DNA of 64,000 nucleotides from Wohlfahrtiimonas sp. G9077 (GCF_002252155.1 NZ_NEFD01000001.1:434001-498000); one strand, 5' to 3'. Counted from the stretch's first letter, positions 52,773-63,608 are shown. Numbers and translations are program-made. The notes: generated by a model not told the origin, from the letters alone.

Positions 52773-52805
52773 AAAAAAGAAGACTGAACTCAGTCTTCTT
52801 TTTTT
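52773..52805 (+). terminator. Terminator of the ilv operon
   Basis: AAGAAGACTG and CAGTCTTCTT form a perfect stem around AACT with flanking A and T runs, 12 bases after ilvC. Confidence 0.95.
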
Positions 52806-52826
52806 AGAAGTGAAAAGGATAAAATT

Positions 52827-54203
52827 ATGTCTAATATTTGGACACCGGATAGTTGGAGAAAATTTCCTGCGGCACAAATGCCCAATTACCCAGATGCTGC
52901 AAAATTAAAAGAAGTTGAAGATCGTTTACATCAAGCACCGCCACTGGTTTTTGCAGGGGAAGCTCGTACCCTGAAAAAAGCATTGGCAGAAGCCGCTTAT
53001 GGACGCTCATTCTTATTGCAAGGCGGGGATTGTGCAGAGAGCTTTTCAGAATTCAACGCCACAAATATTCGAGATAGTTTTCGCGTGCTTTTACAAATGG
53101 CGGTGGTGCTCACTTTTGCCGCAAGCAGCCCTGTGATTAAAATCGGGCGCATGGCGGGTCAATTTGCCAAGCCGCGCTCAGAAGATTTAGAAACCATCAA
53201 TGGTGTGACATTGCCAAGCTACCGTGGTGACATTGTCAATGGCATTGATTTTACCAAAGAGTCACGCACGCCAGATCCTGAGCGTTTGTGGAAAGCATAT
53301 GGTCAAGCAGGTTTAACCCTCAACTTAATCCGTGCCTTTGCCACCGGCGGTTATGCAGATTTGCACCGTGTTCAAGGCTGGACGATGGATTTTCTCGATG
53401 CCACACCGCAAGCGGCACGTTATGCTGATCTTGCCAACCGCATTCAAGATGCCTTGAACTTTATGACCGCATGCGGCATTCGCCCAGATTCAACACGCGC
53501 CTTAAAAGAAGTGGATTTTTACACCTCTCATGAAATGTTGCTCCTTGGTTATGAAGAAGCGATGACGCGTGTGGATTCCACAACAGGCGATTGGTATGAC
53601 ACCTCTGCCCACTTCATTTGGATTGGTGAGCGCACGCGTCAATTAGATGGCGCACACATTGAATTTGCCCGCGGCATCTCTAACCCAATTGGCGTCAAAG
53701 TGAGCCAACACTTATCGGGCGATGATTTGATTCGCTTGATTGACACTTTAAATCCCAACAATGAACCGGGCCGCTTAACACTCATCACGCGCATGGGGGA
53801 TAAAAATCTTTTAGATTACTTGCCTCAATTGCTTCGCCGCGTGAAACAAGAAGGCCGTCATGTGGTGTGGATTTGTGATGCAATGCATGGCAACACCATC
53901 AAAACGGAATCGGGTTATAAAACGCGTCCATTTGACAGAATTTTGGCAGAAGTAACGGCATTCTTTGATGCACACAATGCTGAAAAAACGCATGCCGGCG
54001 GCGTTCACTTTGAAATGACAGGCAAAGATGTCACAGAGTGTACAGGTGGCGCACAAAACATCACAGATGCTGATTTATCCAGCCGTTACCACACACATTG
54101 TGATCCGCGTTTAAATGCAGCCCAAAGCTTAGAGTTGGCATTTTTAACCGCTGAAAAATTGAATGAACATAAAAAAATTATGGCTGATTATTTAGCAAAA
54201 TAA
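52827..54203 (+). CDS. Class II (plant-type) DAHP synthase
   Basis: The 458 residues belong to the class II 3-deoxy-7-phosphoheptulonate synthases: [14 protein letters not shown] near residue 70 supplies the metal Cys, [14 protein letters not shown] follows, then [30 protein letters not shown] and [15 protein letters not shown]. The enzyme starts aromatic amino acid synthesis from PEP and erythrose 4-phosphate. Class II forms are common outside the enterobacteria, which mostly use class I. An AAAAGGA site precedes the ATG. Confidence 0.96.
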   Translation: MSNIWTPDSWRKFPAAQMPNYPDAAKLKEVEDRLHQAPPLVFAGEARTLKKALAEAAYGRSFLLQGGDCAESFSEFNATNIRDSFRVLLQMAVVLTFAASSPVIKIGRMAGQFAKPRSEDLETINGVTLPSYRGDIVNGIDFTKESRTPDPERLWKAYGQAGLTLNLIRAFATGGYADLHRVQGWTMDFLDATPQAARYADLANRIQDALNFMTACGIRPDSTRALKEVDFYTSHEMLLLGYEEAMTRVDSTTGDWYDTSAHFIWIGERTRQLDGAHIEFARGISNPIGVKVSQHLSGDDLIRLIDTLNPNNEPGRLTLITRMGDKNLLDYLPQLLRRVKQEGRHVVWICDAMHGNTIKTESGYKTRPFDRILAEVTAFFDAHNAEKTHAGGVHFEMTGKDVTECTGGAQNITDADLSSRYHTHCDPRLNAAQSLELAFLTAEKLNEHKKIMADYLAK

Positions 54204-54222
54204 TCCGTTCTTTTTAGTTTTG

Positions 54223-54250
54223 AAATGGGCATGCTAGAATATGCCCATTT
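54223..54250 (+). promoter_or_regulatory. Hairpin before accA containing a -10-like box
   Basis: AAATGGGCAT and ATGCCCATTT form a perfect 10-bp stem around GCTAGAAT. The extended -10-like TGCTAGAAT lies in and next to the loop. It may be a weak terminator for the upstream gene, an operator over an accA promoter, or both. Confidence 0.45.
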
Positions 54251-54273
54251 CGTTAACTCTAGGAGTATGAGTT

Positions 54274-55230
54274 TTGAACCCTAATTTTTTAAGTTTTGAA
54301 GCACCCATTTTAGAACTCGATGCTAAAATCGAAGCCTTACAAAGCGCAGCATCCCAAGCCGGTGCAGACGTGAGCGAGGCTTTGTCTTTATTGCAAGCTG
54401 AGCGCAAAAATGAGATTAAATCCATTTTCTCTAAATTGTCGCCCTCACAAATCTCACAAGTGGCGCGCCATCCATTGCGTCCTTACACGTTTGACTACAT
54501 CAAATATTTAGCCACCGATTTCCAAGAGCTTCATGGTGATCGCGCGTATGCGGATGACAAATCCATCGTGGGCGGTTTTGCGCGCATTGGTGATCATCCT
54601 GTGATGATCATTGGTCATCAACAAGGCCGTGACACAAAAGAAAAAATCCAACGCAACTTTGGCATGCCGCGTCCTGAAGGTTATCGTAAAGCATTGCGCT
54701 TAATGAAATTGGCAGAACGCTTTAATGTCCCGATTGTGACATTCGTTGATACTCCCGGGGCCTATCCTGGCATTGGCGCAGAAGAGCGCGGCCAAAGTGA
54801 AGCGATTGCACGCAATTTATTGGAAATGAGTAAGCTTAAAGTGCCAACCATTTGTACCATCATTGGTCAAGGTGGTTCAGGCGGTGCATTGGCCATTGCG
54901 GTGGGCGATCGCGTGATGATGCTTCAATACTCCACATATTCTGTCATTTCACCTGAGGGTTGTGCCTCCATTCTTTGGAAAAGTGCGGATAAATCAACGG
55001 AAGCGGCCAATGCAATGGGCATCACAGCCGATCGTTTGTCTGACCTTGAACTCATTGACTGCGTGATTCCTGAGCCAGAAGGCGGCGCACATCGCAACCA
55101 TGAAATGGTGGCTTTATCTGTTAAACATCAAATCCTTCAATACTTAAATGAATTAGAAGCGTTAGATCCTGACACACGCATGGAACAACGTTATGATCGC
55201 ATTATGAAATTTGGACGATTCAAAGGGTAA
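54274..55230 (+). CDS. accA: Acetyl-CoA carboxylase carboxyltransferase alpha subunit
   Basis: The 318 residues match AccA, with [49 protein letters not shown] and GEEGGSGGAL-like [16 protein letters not shown]. It transfers the carboxyl group to acetyl-CoA together with AccD. Translation must begin at TTG (54274), because the only nearby ATG (54267) opens a five-codon frame (MSFEP) that overlaps the TTG. AGGAG lies 8 to 9 bases before the TTG. Confidence 0.95.
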   Translation: MNPNFLSFEAPILELDAKIEALQSAASQAGADVSEALSLLQAERKNEIKSIFSKLSPSQISQVARHPLRPYTFDYIKYLATDFQELHGDRAYADDKSIVGGFARIGDHPVMIIGHQQGRDTKEKIQRNFGMPRPEGYRKALRLMKLAERFNVPIVTFVDTPGAYPGIGAEERGQSEAIARNLLEMSKLKVPTICTIIGQGGSGGALAIAVGDRVMMLQYSTYSVISPEGCASILWKSADKSTEAANAMGITADRLSDLELIDCVIPEPEGGAHRNHEMVALSVKHQILQYLNELEALDPDTRMEQRYDRIMKFGRFKG

Positions 55231-55236
55231 TTGCCC

Positions 55237-56127
55237 ATGAGCAATCAATCTCTTCTCAATGAGCGACTTTTGTCGCTCATTGCTTTAATTGAGCCGCTCA
55301 TTCCGAAAGTTCCACCTTGTGTGGATTTTTCCGAATGCGCGGCCTTTCGTTGGGTGCGCGCTGGTCAATGGATGCCGGCGCACCTTCAACCGATCCCTCG
55401 CTTTGCAGCCATTGATTATCAAAATTTAGTGGGCGTTGAAGATAAAATTGAGGCACTTCGACAAAACACCTTACAATTTTTGCATGGTCTACCAGCAAAC
55501 AATGTGCTTTTAACAGGCGCACGCGGCACCGGTAAATCCTCCCTCATTAAAGCCACCTTGACAGCGTTTGCCGATCAAGGCCTAAAAATGGTAGAAATTG
55601 ACCGCGATGCGTTAGGGGATCTACAAAAGCTGCTCACCTGCCTCAGTGAATCTAATGAGCGCTTCATCATCTTTTGTGATGATCTCTCTTTTGAAGAGAA
55701 CGATGCGGCGTATAAATCATTAAAAGCGCTTCTAGATGGCTCTTTAATGAACCCGCCAGACAATATTTTATTTTATGCCACCTCAAACCGTCGTCATTTG
55801 CTGCCTGAATACATGAAAGATAATGAACGCGCGCAACATGATCACAACGGTGAGGTGCATTTAGGCGATGCCATTGAGGAGAAAATTTCCCTTTCTGAGC
55901 GCTTTGGCTTATGGCTCACCTTTTATAGTTTTTCCCAACAAGATTACCTCAATGTTGTCAAAAATTGGTTAACCACCTTAGATCCGGATTGTCACTTCAC
56001 GCCTGACGCCGAACGCGAGGCGTTACAATTTGCCCTTTTACGCGGATCACGCAGCGGCCGAGTGGCCATGCAATTTGCGAAAAGTTTCTCAGGTGCACAT
56101 CAACTTAAAAACATGAACAAGGAATAA
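55237..56127 (+). CDS. DUF815 AAA-type ATPase
   Basis: The 296 residues have Walker A GARGTGKSSLIKATL near residue 90, Walker B-like FIIFCDDLSFEEND near residue 145, and the DUF815 segment YATSNRRHLLPEYMKDNE followed by EKISLSERFGLWLTF. The family is widespread and has no settled function. It follows accA after six bases and precedes the amino-sugar genes by five, so it is in one operon-like run. Confidence 0.9.
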   Translation: MSNQSLLNERLLSLIALIEPLIPKVPPCVDFSECAAFRWVRAGQWMPAHLQPIPRFAAIDYQNLVGVEDKIEALRQNTLQFLHGLPANNVLLTGARGTGKSSLIKATLTAFADQGLKMVEIDRDALGDLQKLLTCLSESNERFIIFCDDLSFEENDAAYKSLKALLDGSLMNPPDNILFYATSNRRHLLPEYMKDNERAQHDHNGEVHLGDAIEEKISLSERFGLWLTFYSFSQQDYLNVVKNWLTTLDPDCHFTPDAEREALQFALLRGSRSGRVAMQFAKSFSGAHQLKNMNKE

Positions 56128-56132
56128 AAATT

Positions 56133-57152
56133 ATGTCCACTTATATGGCAAAGGAAATCAGAGAAATCCCAGATGTCATAGCCAAACAGGGGGAAAGCAA
56201 TGCCCCAATGCTCATCAAATTGGCTGAATTCATTAAAAAAGAGACCATTCACGGCATCACGCTATTAGGGCGCGGCAGCTCAAAAAATGCTTGTTATTAT
56301 GCCAAATACATTTTTGAAACGGCGTTAAACATCCCCGTTTCTATGGCCTCACCATCGGTGGCCTCCATTTATGATCGCACCCTCAATTTTAACAACCATT
56401 TGTTATTTGTCTGCTCGCAATCAGGCTCGAGCCCTGACTTGATCAAATATGCAGAAAATGCCAAAGCTGGCGGTGCAACTGTCATTGGTTTGGTCAATGA
56501 TGAAAACTCCCCGCTTGCAAAAATGTCTGACTTTTTGTTTGGCCTAAAAGCCGGTAAAGAGCACAGCGTGGCGGCGACAAAATCCTACATTGCCACCATT
56601 TATGCCTTTGCCTCCATTTATGCCATGTTTTGCGGTAAAAATGATTTGGCCGATGAACTCTATCACCTCCCTGAAGTGATGGATCAAGTGGTGCACACGC
56701 GTTGGGATCAATTTTCCGATGCCATGGTCACAGAAGATCAACTCTTTTGTTTAGGCCGCAGCTTTAACTTTAGCACCGCTAAAGAAGTGGCACTAAAATT
56801 CAATGAAACCTGCCAAGTGTTTGCAAAAGATTACTCATCTTCTGAGTTTTTCCATGGTCCGCTTGCCCTCATTGAACGCGGCATTCCAATTTTGCACTTT
56901 TTGATGAATGATGAAAGCCATAAAGTCTCAGTTGAAACGACACAAAAGCTCCTCAATTTAGGTGCGAATGTCTACACCGTCGACAGCAAAGCCTTTGATG
57001 AAAAAACATTGGTCATTCCGGCCTCTTCCCCGCTCATTCAGCCCATGATTCAAACCACCGCGCTCTATAGCATCATCGAAGAGATCGCCATGAAAAAAGG
57101 CATGAATCCGGATGAGCCACCTTTTCTCAATAAAGTGACCAAAACGGTTTAA
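56133..57152 (+). CDS. SIS-domain sugar-phosphate deaminase/isomerase (NagB-II/AgaS-like)
   Basis: The 339 residues contain two SIS domains: ITLLGRGSSKNACYYAKYIFE and LLFVCSQSGSSPDLIKYAENA in the first, LFCLGRSFNFSTAKEVALKFNE and SSEFFHGPLALIERG in the second. There is no glutaminase domain, so it is not full GlmS. Beside nagA it probably converts glucosamine 6-phosphate to fructose 6-phosphate, as NagB-II enzymes do. The next gene starts two bases later. Confidence 0.88.
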   Translation: MSTYMAKEIREIPDVIAKQGESNAPMLIKLAEFIKKETIHGITLLGRGSSKNACYYAKYIFETALNIPVSMASPSVASIYDRTLNFNNHLLFVCSQSGSSPDLIKYAENAKAGGATVIGLVNDENSPLAKMSDFLFGLKAGKEHSVAATKSYIATIYAFASIYAMFCGKNDLADELYHLPEVMDQVVHTRWDQFSDAMVTEDQLFCLGRSFNFSTAKEVALKFNETCQVFAKDYSSSEFFHGPLALIERGIPILHFLMNDESHKVSVETTQKLLNLGANVYTVDSKAFDEKTLVIPASSPLIQPMIQTTALYSIIEEIAMKKGMNPDEPPFLNKVTKTV

Positions 57153-57153
57153 T

Positions 57154-58257
57154 ATGGCGCAATCTCTCTTTGCTTCTCACATTTATGATGGTGAACAGCA
57201 CCATCATGATGCGTGGCTCAACATTGAGCACAATCGCGTGCACAGCATCACCCAAAGCCCCACTTTTTTATCCCAAAGCTATTACAGTGATGGCATGTTG
57301 ATTCCGGGCTTCATTGATCTACAAGTCAATGGCGGCGGTGGCGTGCTCTTTAATAATGAGCCAACGTTAGAAGGCATCCGCACCATTGTCAATGCGCACC
57401 GCGCCCTTGGCACTCATCACATCATGATCACCTTAATCACCAGTGATGATGACACCATTGCACGCGCATTAGATGCAGTGGAAGCCGCCATGGCAGAAAA
57501 TATGCCAGGTTTACTTGGCATCCATTTAGAAGGCCCGATGATCAATGCAGCCAAACGCGGCATTCACTTTGAAAAAAACATTCATCCATTAAGTGATGAG
57601 CTGCTGCAAAGTTTAACGCAGCGCAACCTTGGCAAAGTGATGATCACGCTCGCGCCTGAGATTGTACCCCCATCGATGATTCAAGCCTTAACGGCTGCGG
57701 GCATCATCGTATTTGCAGGGCACACGAACGCAACGGCTGATGAGGCGCAAATTGCCCTCAATCATGGCTTAAAAGGTTTTACCCATCTCTTTAATGCCAT
57801 GCCGCCGATGTTATCACGCGATCCTTCCATCTTAGGCGTCGCGCTGAGTGATCGAAACAGTTATGGCTCCATTATTCATGACGGCATTCATGTGGATCCA
57901 ACGATGGTGAAAATTGCCATTGAGGCCAAACATCCTGACAATATTGTGCTCGTCACGGATGCAATGGCCACGCTCGGCAGTGATTTAATGGCATTTGATT
58001 TCAATGGCCACACCATTTATCGTGAGAAAAATCGCCTCGTCAATCACGAAGGTAAGCTTGCCGGTGCCCACATTGATCTATATTCATGCATTCAAAATAC
58101 GATGGCGCTAAATTATTCTTTTGAAAAAAGTTTACAGATGGCAACGCGCAATCCTTCGACAGTTTTGGGGCTCTATCCAACCGTCGGTTCACTCAAAAAG
58201 TGCGCAAACGCTAACGTTAACCACATCAATGGTGATAAAATAACGCCCCTTCTGTAA
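57154..58257 (+). CDS. nagA: N-acetylglucosamine-6-phosphate deacetylase
   Basis: The 367 residues have the amidohydrolase features of NagA: LIPGFIDLQVNGGGG, LLGIHLEGPMINAAKRGIH with the metal Glu, VFAGHTNATADEA, FTHLFNAMPPM and LVTDAMATLG with the catalytic Asp. It removes the acetyl group from GlcNAc-6-P. With the SIS protein upstream it completes GlcNAc use. No PTS or chitin transporter lies in the window. Confidence 0.95.
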   Translation: MAQSLFASHIYDGEQHHHDAWLNIEHNRVHSITQSPTFLSQSYYSDGMLIPGFIDLQVNGGGGVLFNNEPTLEGIRTIVNAHRALGTHHIMITLITSDDDTIARALDAVEAAMAENMPGLLGIHLEGPMINAAKRGIHFEKNIHPLSDELLQSLTQRNLGKVMITLAPEIVPPSMIQALTAAGIIVFAGHTNATADEAQIALNHGLKGFTHLFNAMPPMLSRDPSILGVALSDRNSYGSIIHDGIHVDPTMVKIAIEAKHPDNIVLVTDAMATLGSDLMAFDFNGHTIYREKNRLVNHEGKLAGAHIDLYSCIQNTMALNYSFEKSLQMATRNPSTVLGLYPTVGSLKKCANANVNHINGDKITPLL

Positions 58258-58282
58258 CAACCTCAATTGGCGAAAATCAATT

Positions 58283-59188
58283 ATGAGCGGTTTAATTTTT
58301 ATCATCATCTGTCTTGGCGTAGGCAAACTACTGTCCCGATTAACCAACCCCCAAGAACTCATCCGAACCCTGAATCTTCTCGTTGTCCGCGTGGCATTAC
58401 CAGCTTTGATTCTTGACAAAATTCACACCATCCACCTAGAAGGTGATGCCTTCTTCCCCATTTTATCCCCGTGGATAGCCTTTATTGTAGCGGTTGGCGC
58501 CATCTATGCCATCCGCTTTTTTATTCCCTTCTCGAAAGTCACCACTGGCTGCCTGATCCTCATTTGTGGCACGAGCAACACCTCCTTTGTCGGTTTTCCA
58601 TTGCTGCAAGCCATTTTAGGACATGATGCCCTCAATGTGGCCATCATTGTGGATCAATCAAACCTCATTTTGCTCTTTACCATGGGGATTTTAGTGGCAA
58701 ATCTGTATTCTGGCACCTCTGTCAATTTTAAACAGATCTTCCTGCGTTTACTCATTTATCCACCGGTTGTGGCGCTCATTTTAGGCATTTTATTGCGCCC
58801 GATCGAATACCCTGAAGCCATTCAATATGCCTTAAGCTCATTTGGCTCACTCTTAACGCCATTGACCATGCTCTCCATTGGTTGCAGCTTAAGTTTACCG
58901 CGCGATAAAAGCATGGTGAAAATGATCTCCATTGGGCTCTTGGTCAAATTGATCATCATGCCATTGTCTGTGGCCATTCCTGCCCTATTCATTTTTGATC
59001 ACATCTTAAGTCCAATGACCTCAATGGTGACGATTTTAGAGATCGGCATGGCGCCAATGGTGATGAGCGTCATCATCGCAGCAGATAAAAACTTAGATCC
59101 TGAGTTGGCAAATTTCCTCACAAGCATCGGGATTCCCGTCTCGTTTGTGACGATCGTCCTTTGGCATTTGATCATTCCCCTCGTTTAA
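58283..59188 (+). CDS. AEC-family auxin efflux carrier-like transporter
   Basis: The 301 residues form about ten membrane helices. Features of the AEC family include LSRLTNPQELIRTLNLLVVRVALPALIL near the start and CGTSNTSFVGFPLLQAILG in the middle. Relatives move malate, malonate or other small acids. It starts 25 bases after nagA, but a functional tie to amino-sugar use is not evident. Confidence 0.85.
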   Translation: MSGLIFIIICLGVGKLLSRLTNPQELIRTLNLLVVRVALPALILDKIHTIHLEGDAFFPILSPWIAFIVAVGAIYAIRFFIPFSKVTTGCLILICGTSNTSFVGFPLLQAILGHDALNVAIIVDQSNLILLFTMGILVANLYSGTSVNFKQIFLRLLIYPPVVALILGILLRPIEYPEAIQYALSSFGSLLTPLTMLSIGCSLSLPRDKSMVKMISIGLLVKLIIMPLSVAIPALFIFDHILSPMTSMVTILEIGMAPMVMSVIIAADKNLDPELANFLTSIGIPVSFVTIVLWHLIIPLV

Positions 59189-59266
59189 TTTAGCCCTTAA
59201 AATTTACCTATTGACAGCTTTGCTATACTCTTAGAGAGATAAAAATTTCTCATCTTAAAAAGGGTA

Positions 59267-60397
59267 ATGGCAATGCTGATCGATTGGTTAACGCTTTATT
59301 ATACAAAGCATATTGGCGCAAAACGATTGATGCAATTGGTGGCACATTTTGATTCTGCCACCCTTGCAGTCAACGCCTCTAACAGTGACTGGCGAAAAGC
59401 TGGCATGACAGATCAAGTCATCGCCGCGCGTTCTGATGTCGCCCGTCAAAAAGCTGAAGCGGCGCATTTATGGATGGAGAGCGATCCTTTAAACCACATT
59501 CTTGTGGTGACGGATGATCGCTATCCTGAGTTATTGCGCATTTGTGATGATCCACCAGCACTCTTATTTGTGCGCGGCAATCCCGAGATTTTATCCAATC
59601 CACAACTTGGCATTGTGGGCACGCGTCACCCGACAAAAGAGGGCGAGCAAAATGCCTATCACTTTGCCAAGCAATTGGGTGAATATGGTTTAACCATCAC
59701 AAGCGGCCTTGCAATGGGGATTGATCAATTTGCCCATGATGGCACCTTAGCGAGTCCATCGCCCACCATTGCGGTGCTTGGTACAGGCTTAAATGACATT
59801 TATCCAAAGCAGCATCGCTCTTTGGCCGAGAAAATCGTGGCGCACAATGGCGCTTTGGTCAGTGAATTTCCACTGCATACGCCGCCCATTGCCAATAATT
59901 TTCCAAAGCGCAATCGCATCATTGCCGGTTTATCCTTAGGCGTTTTAGTGGTGGAGGCTGCAGAAAAGTCAGGCTCTCTGATCACCGCACGCTTAGCCAA
60001 TGAATCGAGCCGCGAAGTGTTTGCCATCCCAAGCTCCATTCATAATCCACAATCCAAAGGGTGCCACCGCCTCATTCGTGAAGGGGCAAAATTGGTGGAA
60101 TCCACGTTTGACATCTTCTCTGAGCTCAAGCATTGGCTGCCCAATGCACATGCGGTTGATGCACCCATGGTAGCACCCATCACGCCTTTACAGCCGGTGC
60201 GCAAAATTGTGCCTACGCCCACCGATCCCATTGAGCGCCAAATTTTTGAGCTGCTCACCGAACCTCTCACCATCGATGACATCGTGGCGAGAACACAACT
60301 TGACACACAAATTGCCACCCAAGCCATCATGATGATGGAGCTTGAAGGCATCCTTGTGCGTCAAGATTCTCAACACTTTATACAAGGAACTGTGTAA
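59267..60397 (+). CDS. dprA: DNA processing protein DprA
   Basis: The 376 residues have the DprA Rossmann-like domain: YPELLRICDDPPALLFVRGNPEIL, VGTRHPTKEG, ITSGLAMGIDQFAHDGTL and AVLGTGLNDIYPKQHRSL, then FPKRNRIIAGLSLGVLVVEAAEKSGSLITARLA. The last 60 or so residues form a winged helix. It loads RecA on incoming single strands in natural transformation. It implies that the host may be competent. Confidence 0.96.
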   Translation: MAMLIDWLTLYYTKHIGAKRLMQLVAHFDSATLAVNASNSDWRKAGMTDQVIAARSDVARQKAEAAHLWMESDPLNHILVVTDDRYPELLRICDDPPALLFVRGNPEILSNPQLGIVGTRHPTKEGEQNAYHFAKQLGEYGLTITSGLAMGIDQFAHDGTLASPSPTIAVLGTGLNDIYPKQHRSLAEKIVAHNGALVSEFPLHTPPIANNFPKRNRIIAGLSLGVLVVEAAEKSGSLITARLANESSREVFAIPSSIHNPQSKGCHRLIREGAKLVESTFDIFSELKHWLPNAHAVDAPMVAPITPLQPVRKIVPTPTDPIERQIFELLTEPLTIDDIVARTQLDTQIATQAIMMMELEGILVRQDSQHFIQGTV

Positions 60398-60400
60398 TTT

Positions 60401-61363
60401 ATGAAAAAACTTTTATTATCGGCACTTTTTGCCTCAAGCTTGTCCCTCAGCTTTGCTGAGCTCAATGTGGTGACATCCTTCTCCATTTTAGAAGACATCA
60501 CGGCCAACATCGGGCAGGATAAAATCAAAATCACCTCCATGATTAAGCGCAATCAAAACCCGCACAATTATGAGCCCACCATGTCGGACATTCAGAGCTT
60601 ATACAATGCCGATTTACTTATCATCAACGGTTTAAATTTTGAGCATTGGCTCAAGCGCGCCACCAAGCAATCGAACTTTAAAGGCGAAGTGGTGACCGCA
60701 AGCGATGGCATCAAAGTGATCCATTTAGCAGAAGATGAACAGCATCACCATCATCATGACCACGATGATCATGATCACGACCATCACCACCATGATCATG
60801 GCGATACAGATCCTCACGTTTGGCAAAATCCGCTCAACGGCATCATTATGGCGGAAAACATTGCCAAAGCACTTTCTGAAAAAGATCCTGAGAACCGCGA
60901 GTTTTATGCCAAAAATCTAGAAGCGTATCAAGAAAAGTTACATCAAGTGGATCAAACCATTATGAATTCGCTCAACGATAACCCAAGCCAACCACTTAAA
61001 GGCATTGTGCTCCATGACAGTTACCGCTATTTTTCTGAGCGCTATCCGATGATGTTCTTCCCTGTGCTCGATGCCCACAGCTTAAGCGAGCCATCCGTGA
61101 AAGTGTTTGCCGGCATTCAAACCATGATCAAAGACAATCAAATTCCGGTGATTTTCTCTGAATCCATGGAGCAAAGCCGCTTTGTCAATACAGTTGTGAA
61201 GGATTATCACATCACCGATGGCGGTCAACTCATCTCTGACACCATCATGCCAAAAGGTGAGCCATGTGACTCTTACATTGGTTTATTAGAGTGTAATTTA
61301 AACACCATCAATCAAGCCTTTGACAAAGTGCGTCAGTCCAAAAACGAGTCAGGATTGCTCTAA
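60401..61363 (+). CDS. znuA: ZnuA-like metal-binding ABC substrate-binding protein
   Basis: The 320 residues begin with the signal peptide MKKLLLSALFASSLSLSFA. The cluster A-1 fold is clear: NPHNYEPTMSDIQSLYNADLLIINGLNFE holds the first His, a long His/Asp-rich loop follows near residue 110, DTDPHVWQNPLN holds the second metal His, and the later HDSYRYFSERY and SESMEQSRF segments complete it. The loop suggests zinc, although manganese is possible. No permease or ATPase gene follows, so the partner genes must lie elsewhere. Confidence 0.88.
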   Translation: MKKLLLSALFASSLSLSFAELNVVTSFSILEDITANIGQDKIKITSMIKRNQNPHNYEPTMSDIQSLYNADLLIINGLNFEHWLKRATKQSNFKGEVVTASDGIKVIHLAEDEQHHHHHDHDDHDHDHHHHDHGDTDPHVWQNPLNGIIMAENIAKALSEKDPENREFYAKNLEAYQEKLHQVDQTIMNSLNDNPSQPLKGIVLHDSYRYFSERYPMMFFPVLDAHSLSEPSVKVFAGIQTMIKDNQIPVIFSESMEQSRFVNTVVKDYHITDGGQLISDTIMPKGEPCDSYIGLLECNLNTINQAFDKVRQSKNESGLL

Positions 61364-61846
61364 TGTCAATAACGCTGCTTTTCGATGCAGGCCACCTGCA
61401 TATCCGACCAACGCGCCATTGCTACCAATCACACGGTGACAAGGCACCAATATACTCAGGGGGTTCTTCCCATTCGCGCTAGCAATAGCGCGGATGGCCC
61501 TTTCATTGCCATAGCGCAATGCCTCAGTTTTATAACTGATGGTTTGCCCATACGGAATCTCTAACAAAATCTGCCACACCCTTTGCTGAAAAGGCGTGCC
61601 GGACAACAACATCGGCACTGTAAAGATTGTCCGTTTCTGTTGAAAATACTCTTCTAATTCTCCCATAACTTGCGATAACACCGCATTGTTGCCTGCTTTT
61701 GCGATCACTTGATGACATTTTTCCATGCGTTTGATGGCAAACAAAGCATCCTCTTCCACAAAATCCACCGCGCACACCCGATCATCAAGGGCACACAACA
61801 CCATTTGCCCAAGTGGCGAATCCATATACACATACGTTAAATCCAT
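61349..61846 (-). CDS. ogt: Methylated-DNA--protein-cysteine methyltransferase
   Basis: From the ATG at 61846 (GGAGG site) 165 residues contain the active-site segment ILVPCHRVIGSNGALVGYAGG, with Cys accepting the alkyl group from O6-methylguanine, and the GNERAIRAIASANGKNP arginine-finger region. The frame is open upstream, but that part runs through a terminator hairpin. The gene ends 15 bases inside the convergent znuA-like gene. Confidence 0.95.
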   Translation of the reverse strand: MDLTYVYMDSPLGQMVLCALDDRVCAVDFVEEDALFAIKRMEKCHQVIAKAGNNAVLSQVMGELEEYFQQKRTIFTVPMLLSGTPFQQRVWQILLEIPYGQTISYKTEALRYGNERAIRAIASANGKNPLSILVPCHRVIGSNGALVGYAGGLHRKAALLTLEQS

Positions 61847-61854
61847 ATTGCCTC

Positions 61855-61883
61855 CATAAAAAAATCCTCCCAATGGGAGGATT
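61855..61883 (-). terminator. Terminator of lldP
   Basis: The minus strand has AATCCTCCC and GGGAGGATT around ATT, followed by seven T. It lies 28 bases after the lldP stop and just before the ogt ribosome site. Confidence 0.93.
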
Positions 61884-61910
61884 GTATGCATTCATATGAG
61901 CAATGACACT

Positions 61911-63548
61911 TTATTTATTAAAGAAAATCAATGTCCATGGCATGACATAAGCTTGAAGGATCGTCAATAAGCCCACAAAGCTACAGAAGATCAAGCTGTG
62001 TTTAACGGTGAATCTAAAGAGTTCAGACTCTTTACCCACAATGCCTGTTGCCGCACATGCCACCGCAATTGATTGTGGAGAGATCATTTTACCCGTCACG
62101 CCACCGGTGGTGTTTGCCGCTACCAATAATTCAGGGGTCACATTCAACTGATTGGCAACGTTCGCTTGCAATGAGCTAAAGAGCGCATTTGATGAAGTGT
62201 CCGAACCTGTTAAGAACACGCCGAGCCAACCTAAGAATGGTGCAAAGAATGGGAACAATACACCCGTTTGTGCAAGAAGTAACGCTAAGGTTGAAGATAA
62301 ACCAGAATAGTTGGCAATGAATGCAAAACCTAACACCAAGCCAATCGATAAAATCGGCATTCTGAGTTCATATAAAGTTTCCGTGAAGGTTTTGATGCCA
62401 TCTGTGACCTTCATGCGTAAAATCACCATAGAGATCACACAAGCGATCAAAATAGATGTGCCCACAGCGCCCAAAATGTTTAATGTATACACAGCCGCAT
62501 ATGCCGTTGGTTCTTCAACAATTGGGGCACCTTTCATCACTAAGTTGTGTAAGTATGGCACTTCAAATTTGAATGTGGCAAAGGTCAATAACGCTTGAAC
62601 AGATTTAAAGCTCCACAATGTCACCATGATGGTCAATACGATAAACGGTGACCATGCGATGAAAATTTGTTTAATGGAGTAACCGCTGGCTTGTCTTGGG
62701 GAAGGTTTTTTCTGACCATCAAATGTGAAGATCTCTTTAGGCTGCCAAACGCGAAGGAACAACGTTAAACAGATGAGGCTCACCAATGCAGAAGTGATGT
62801 CTGGTAATTCTGGACCCACAAAGTTTGCTGTTAAAAATTGCGTGATGGCAAAAGAAACGCCGCTCACTAAAACCGCTGGCCATGTTTGGCGAACACCGCG
62901 CCAACCATCCATCATGGCCACTAACCAAAACGGTACAATGATGGATAAAATCGGTAACTGACGACCCACCACTTGACCAATGTGGAATGCATCTAAGTGA
63001 GAAACCTCACCGGCAACGATGATTGGAATGCCCATCGCACCGAAAGCAACTGGTGCTGTATTGGCGATCAAACATAAACCAGCTGCATACAAAGGTTTAA
63101 ACCCTAAGCCCACTAATAAAGCGGCTGTGATGGCCACCGGCGCACCAAAACCTGCCGCCCCTTCTAAGAAGGCACCGAATGCAAAACCCACCAATAACAA
63201 CTGTAAGCGTTGATCTTCAGTGATGGAGATGATCGATGAGCGGATGATGTCAAACTGCCCTGTTTTCACAGCAATCTTATACAAGAAAACGGCAGTGATG
63301 ATGATCCACGCAATCGGCCATAAGCCATACACAAATCCATAACCCGAGGCTGCAAATGCCATTGTTACCGGCATGTCGTATACAAAAATTGCCACTAAAA
63401 TGGCCATTGACAATGTCAATAATCCGGCAATGTACCCTTTGAGTTTAAAAACGGTCAAACATAAGAAAAACGTTACAATTGGCAATACAGCAAATAGTGA
63501 AGAGACACCCAGATTCATAATGGGTGTGTAATTTTGCATCCATGTCAT
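61911..63548 (-). CDS. lldP: L-lactate permease
   Basis: The 545 residues form about twelve or more membrane helices. Family features are [47 protein letters not shown] and [13 protein letters not shown], with a C-terminal [22 protein letters not shown]. It imports lactate with protons. The gene upstream on the same strand is a lactate dehydrogenase-like oxidoreductase, which supports the substrate. Confidence 0.96.
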   Translation of the reverse strand: MTWMQNYTPIMNLGVSSLFAVLPIVTFFLCLTVFKLKGYIAGLLTLSMAILVAIFVYDMPVTMAFAASGYGFVYGLWPIAWIIITAVFLYKIAVKTGQFDIIRSSIISITEDQRLQLLLVGFAFGAFLEGAAGFGAPVAITAALLVGLGFKPLYAAGLCLIANTAPVAFGAMGIPIIVAGEVSHLDAFHIGQVVGRQLPILSIIVPFWLVAMMDGWRGVRQTWPAVLVSGVSFAITQFLTANFVGPELPDITSALVSLICLTLFLRVWQPKEIFTFDGQKKPSPRQASGYSIKQIFIAWSPFIVLTIMVTLWSFKSVQALLTFATFKFEVPYLHNLVMKGAPIVEEPTAYAAVYTLNILGAVGTSILIACVISMVILRMKVTDGIKTFTETLYELRMPILSIGLVLGFAFIANYSGLSSTLALLLAQTGVLFPFFAPFLGWLGVFLTGSDTSSNALFSSLQANVANQLNVTPELLVAANTTGGVTGKMISPQSIAVACAATGIVGKESELFRFTVKHSLIFCSFVGLLTILQAYVMPWTLIFFNK

Positions 63549-63584
63549 AAAATACCTCTGTCAAAAAAAAGGCTAGTTGAAAGA

Positions 63585-63608
63585 CCGATCTACCACAATA
63601 TAGATCGG
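63585..63608 (-). promoter_or_regulatory. Inverted repeat between the dehydrogenase gene and lldP
   Basis: CCGATCTA and TAGATCGG form a perfect 8-bp inverted repeat with an 8-base centre. It could be a weak terminator (TCTTTC follows on the minus strand) or an operator upstream of lldP. Confidence 0.4.
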
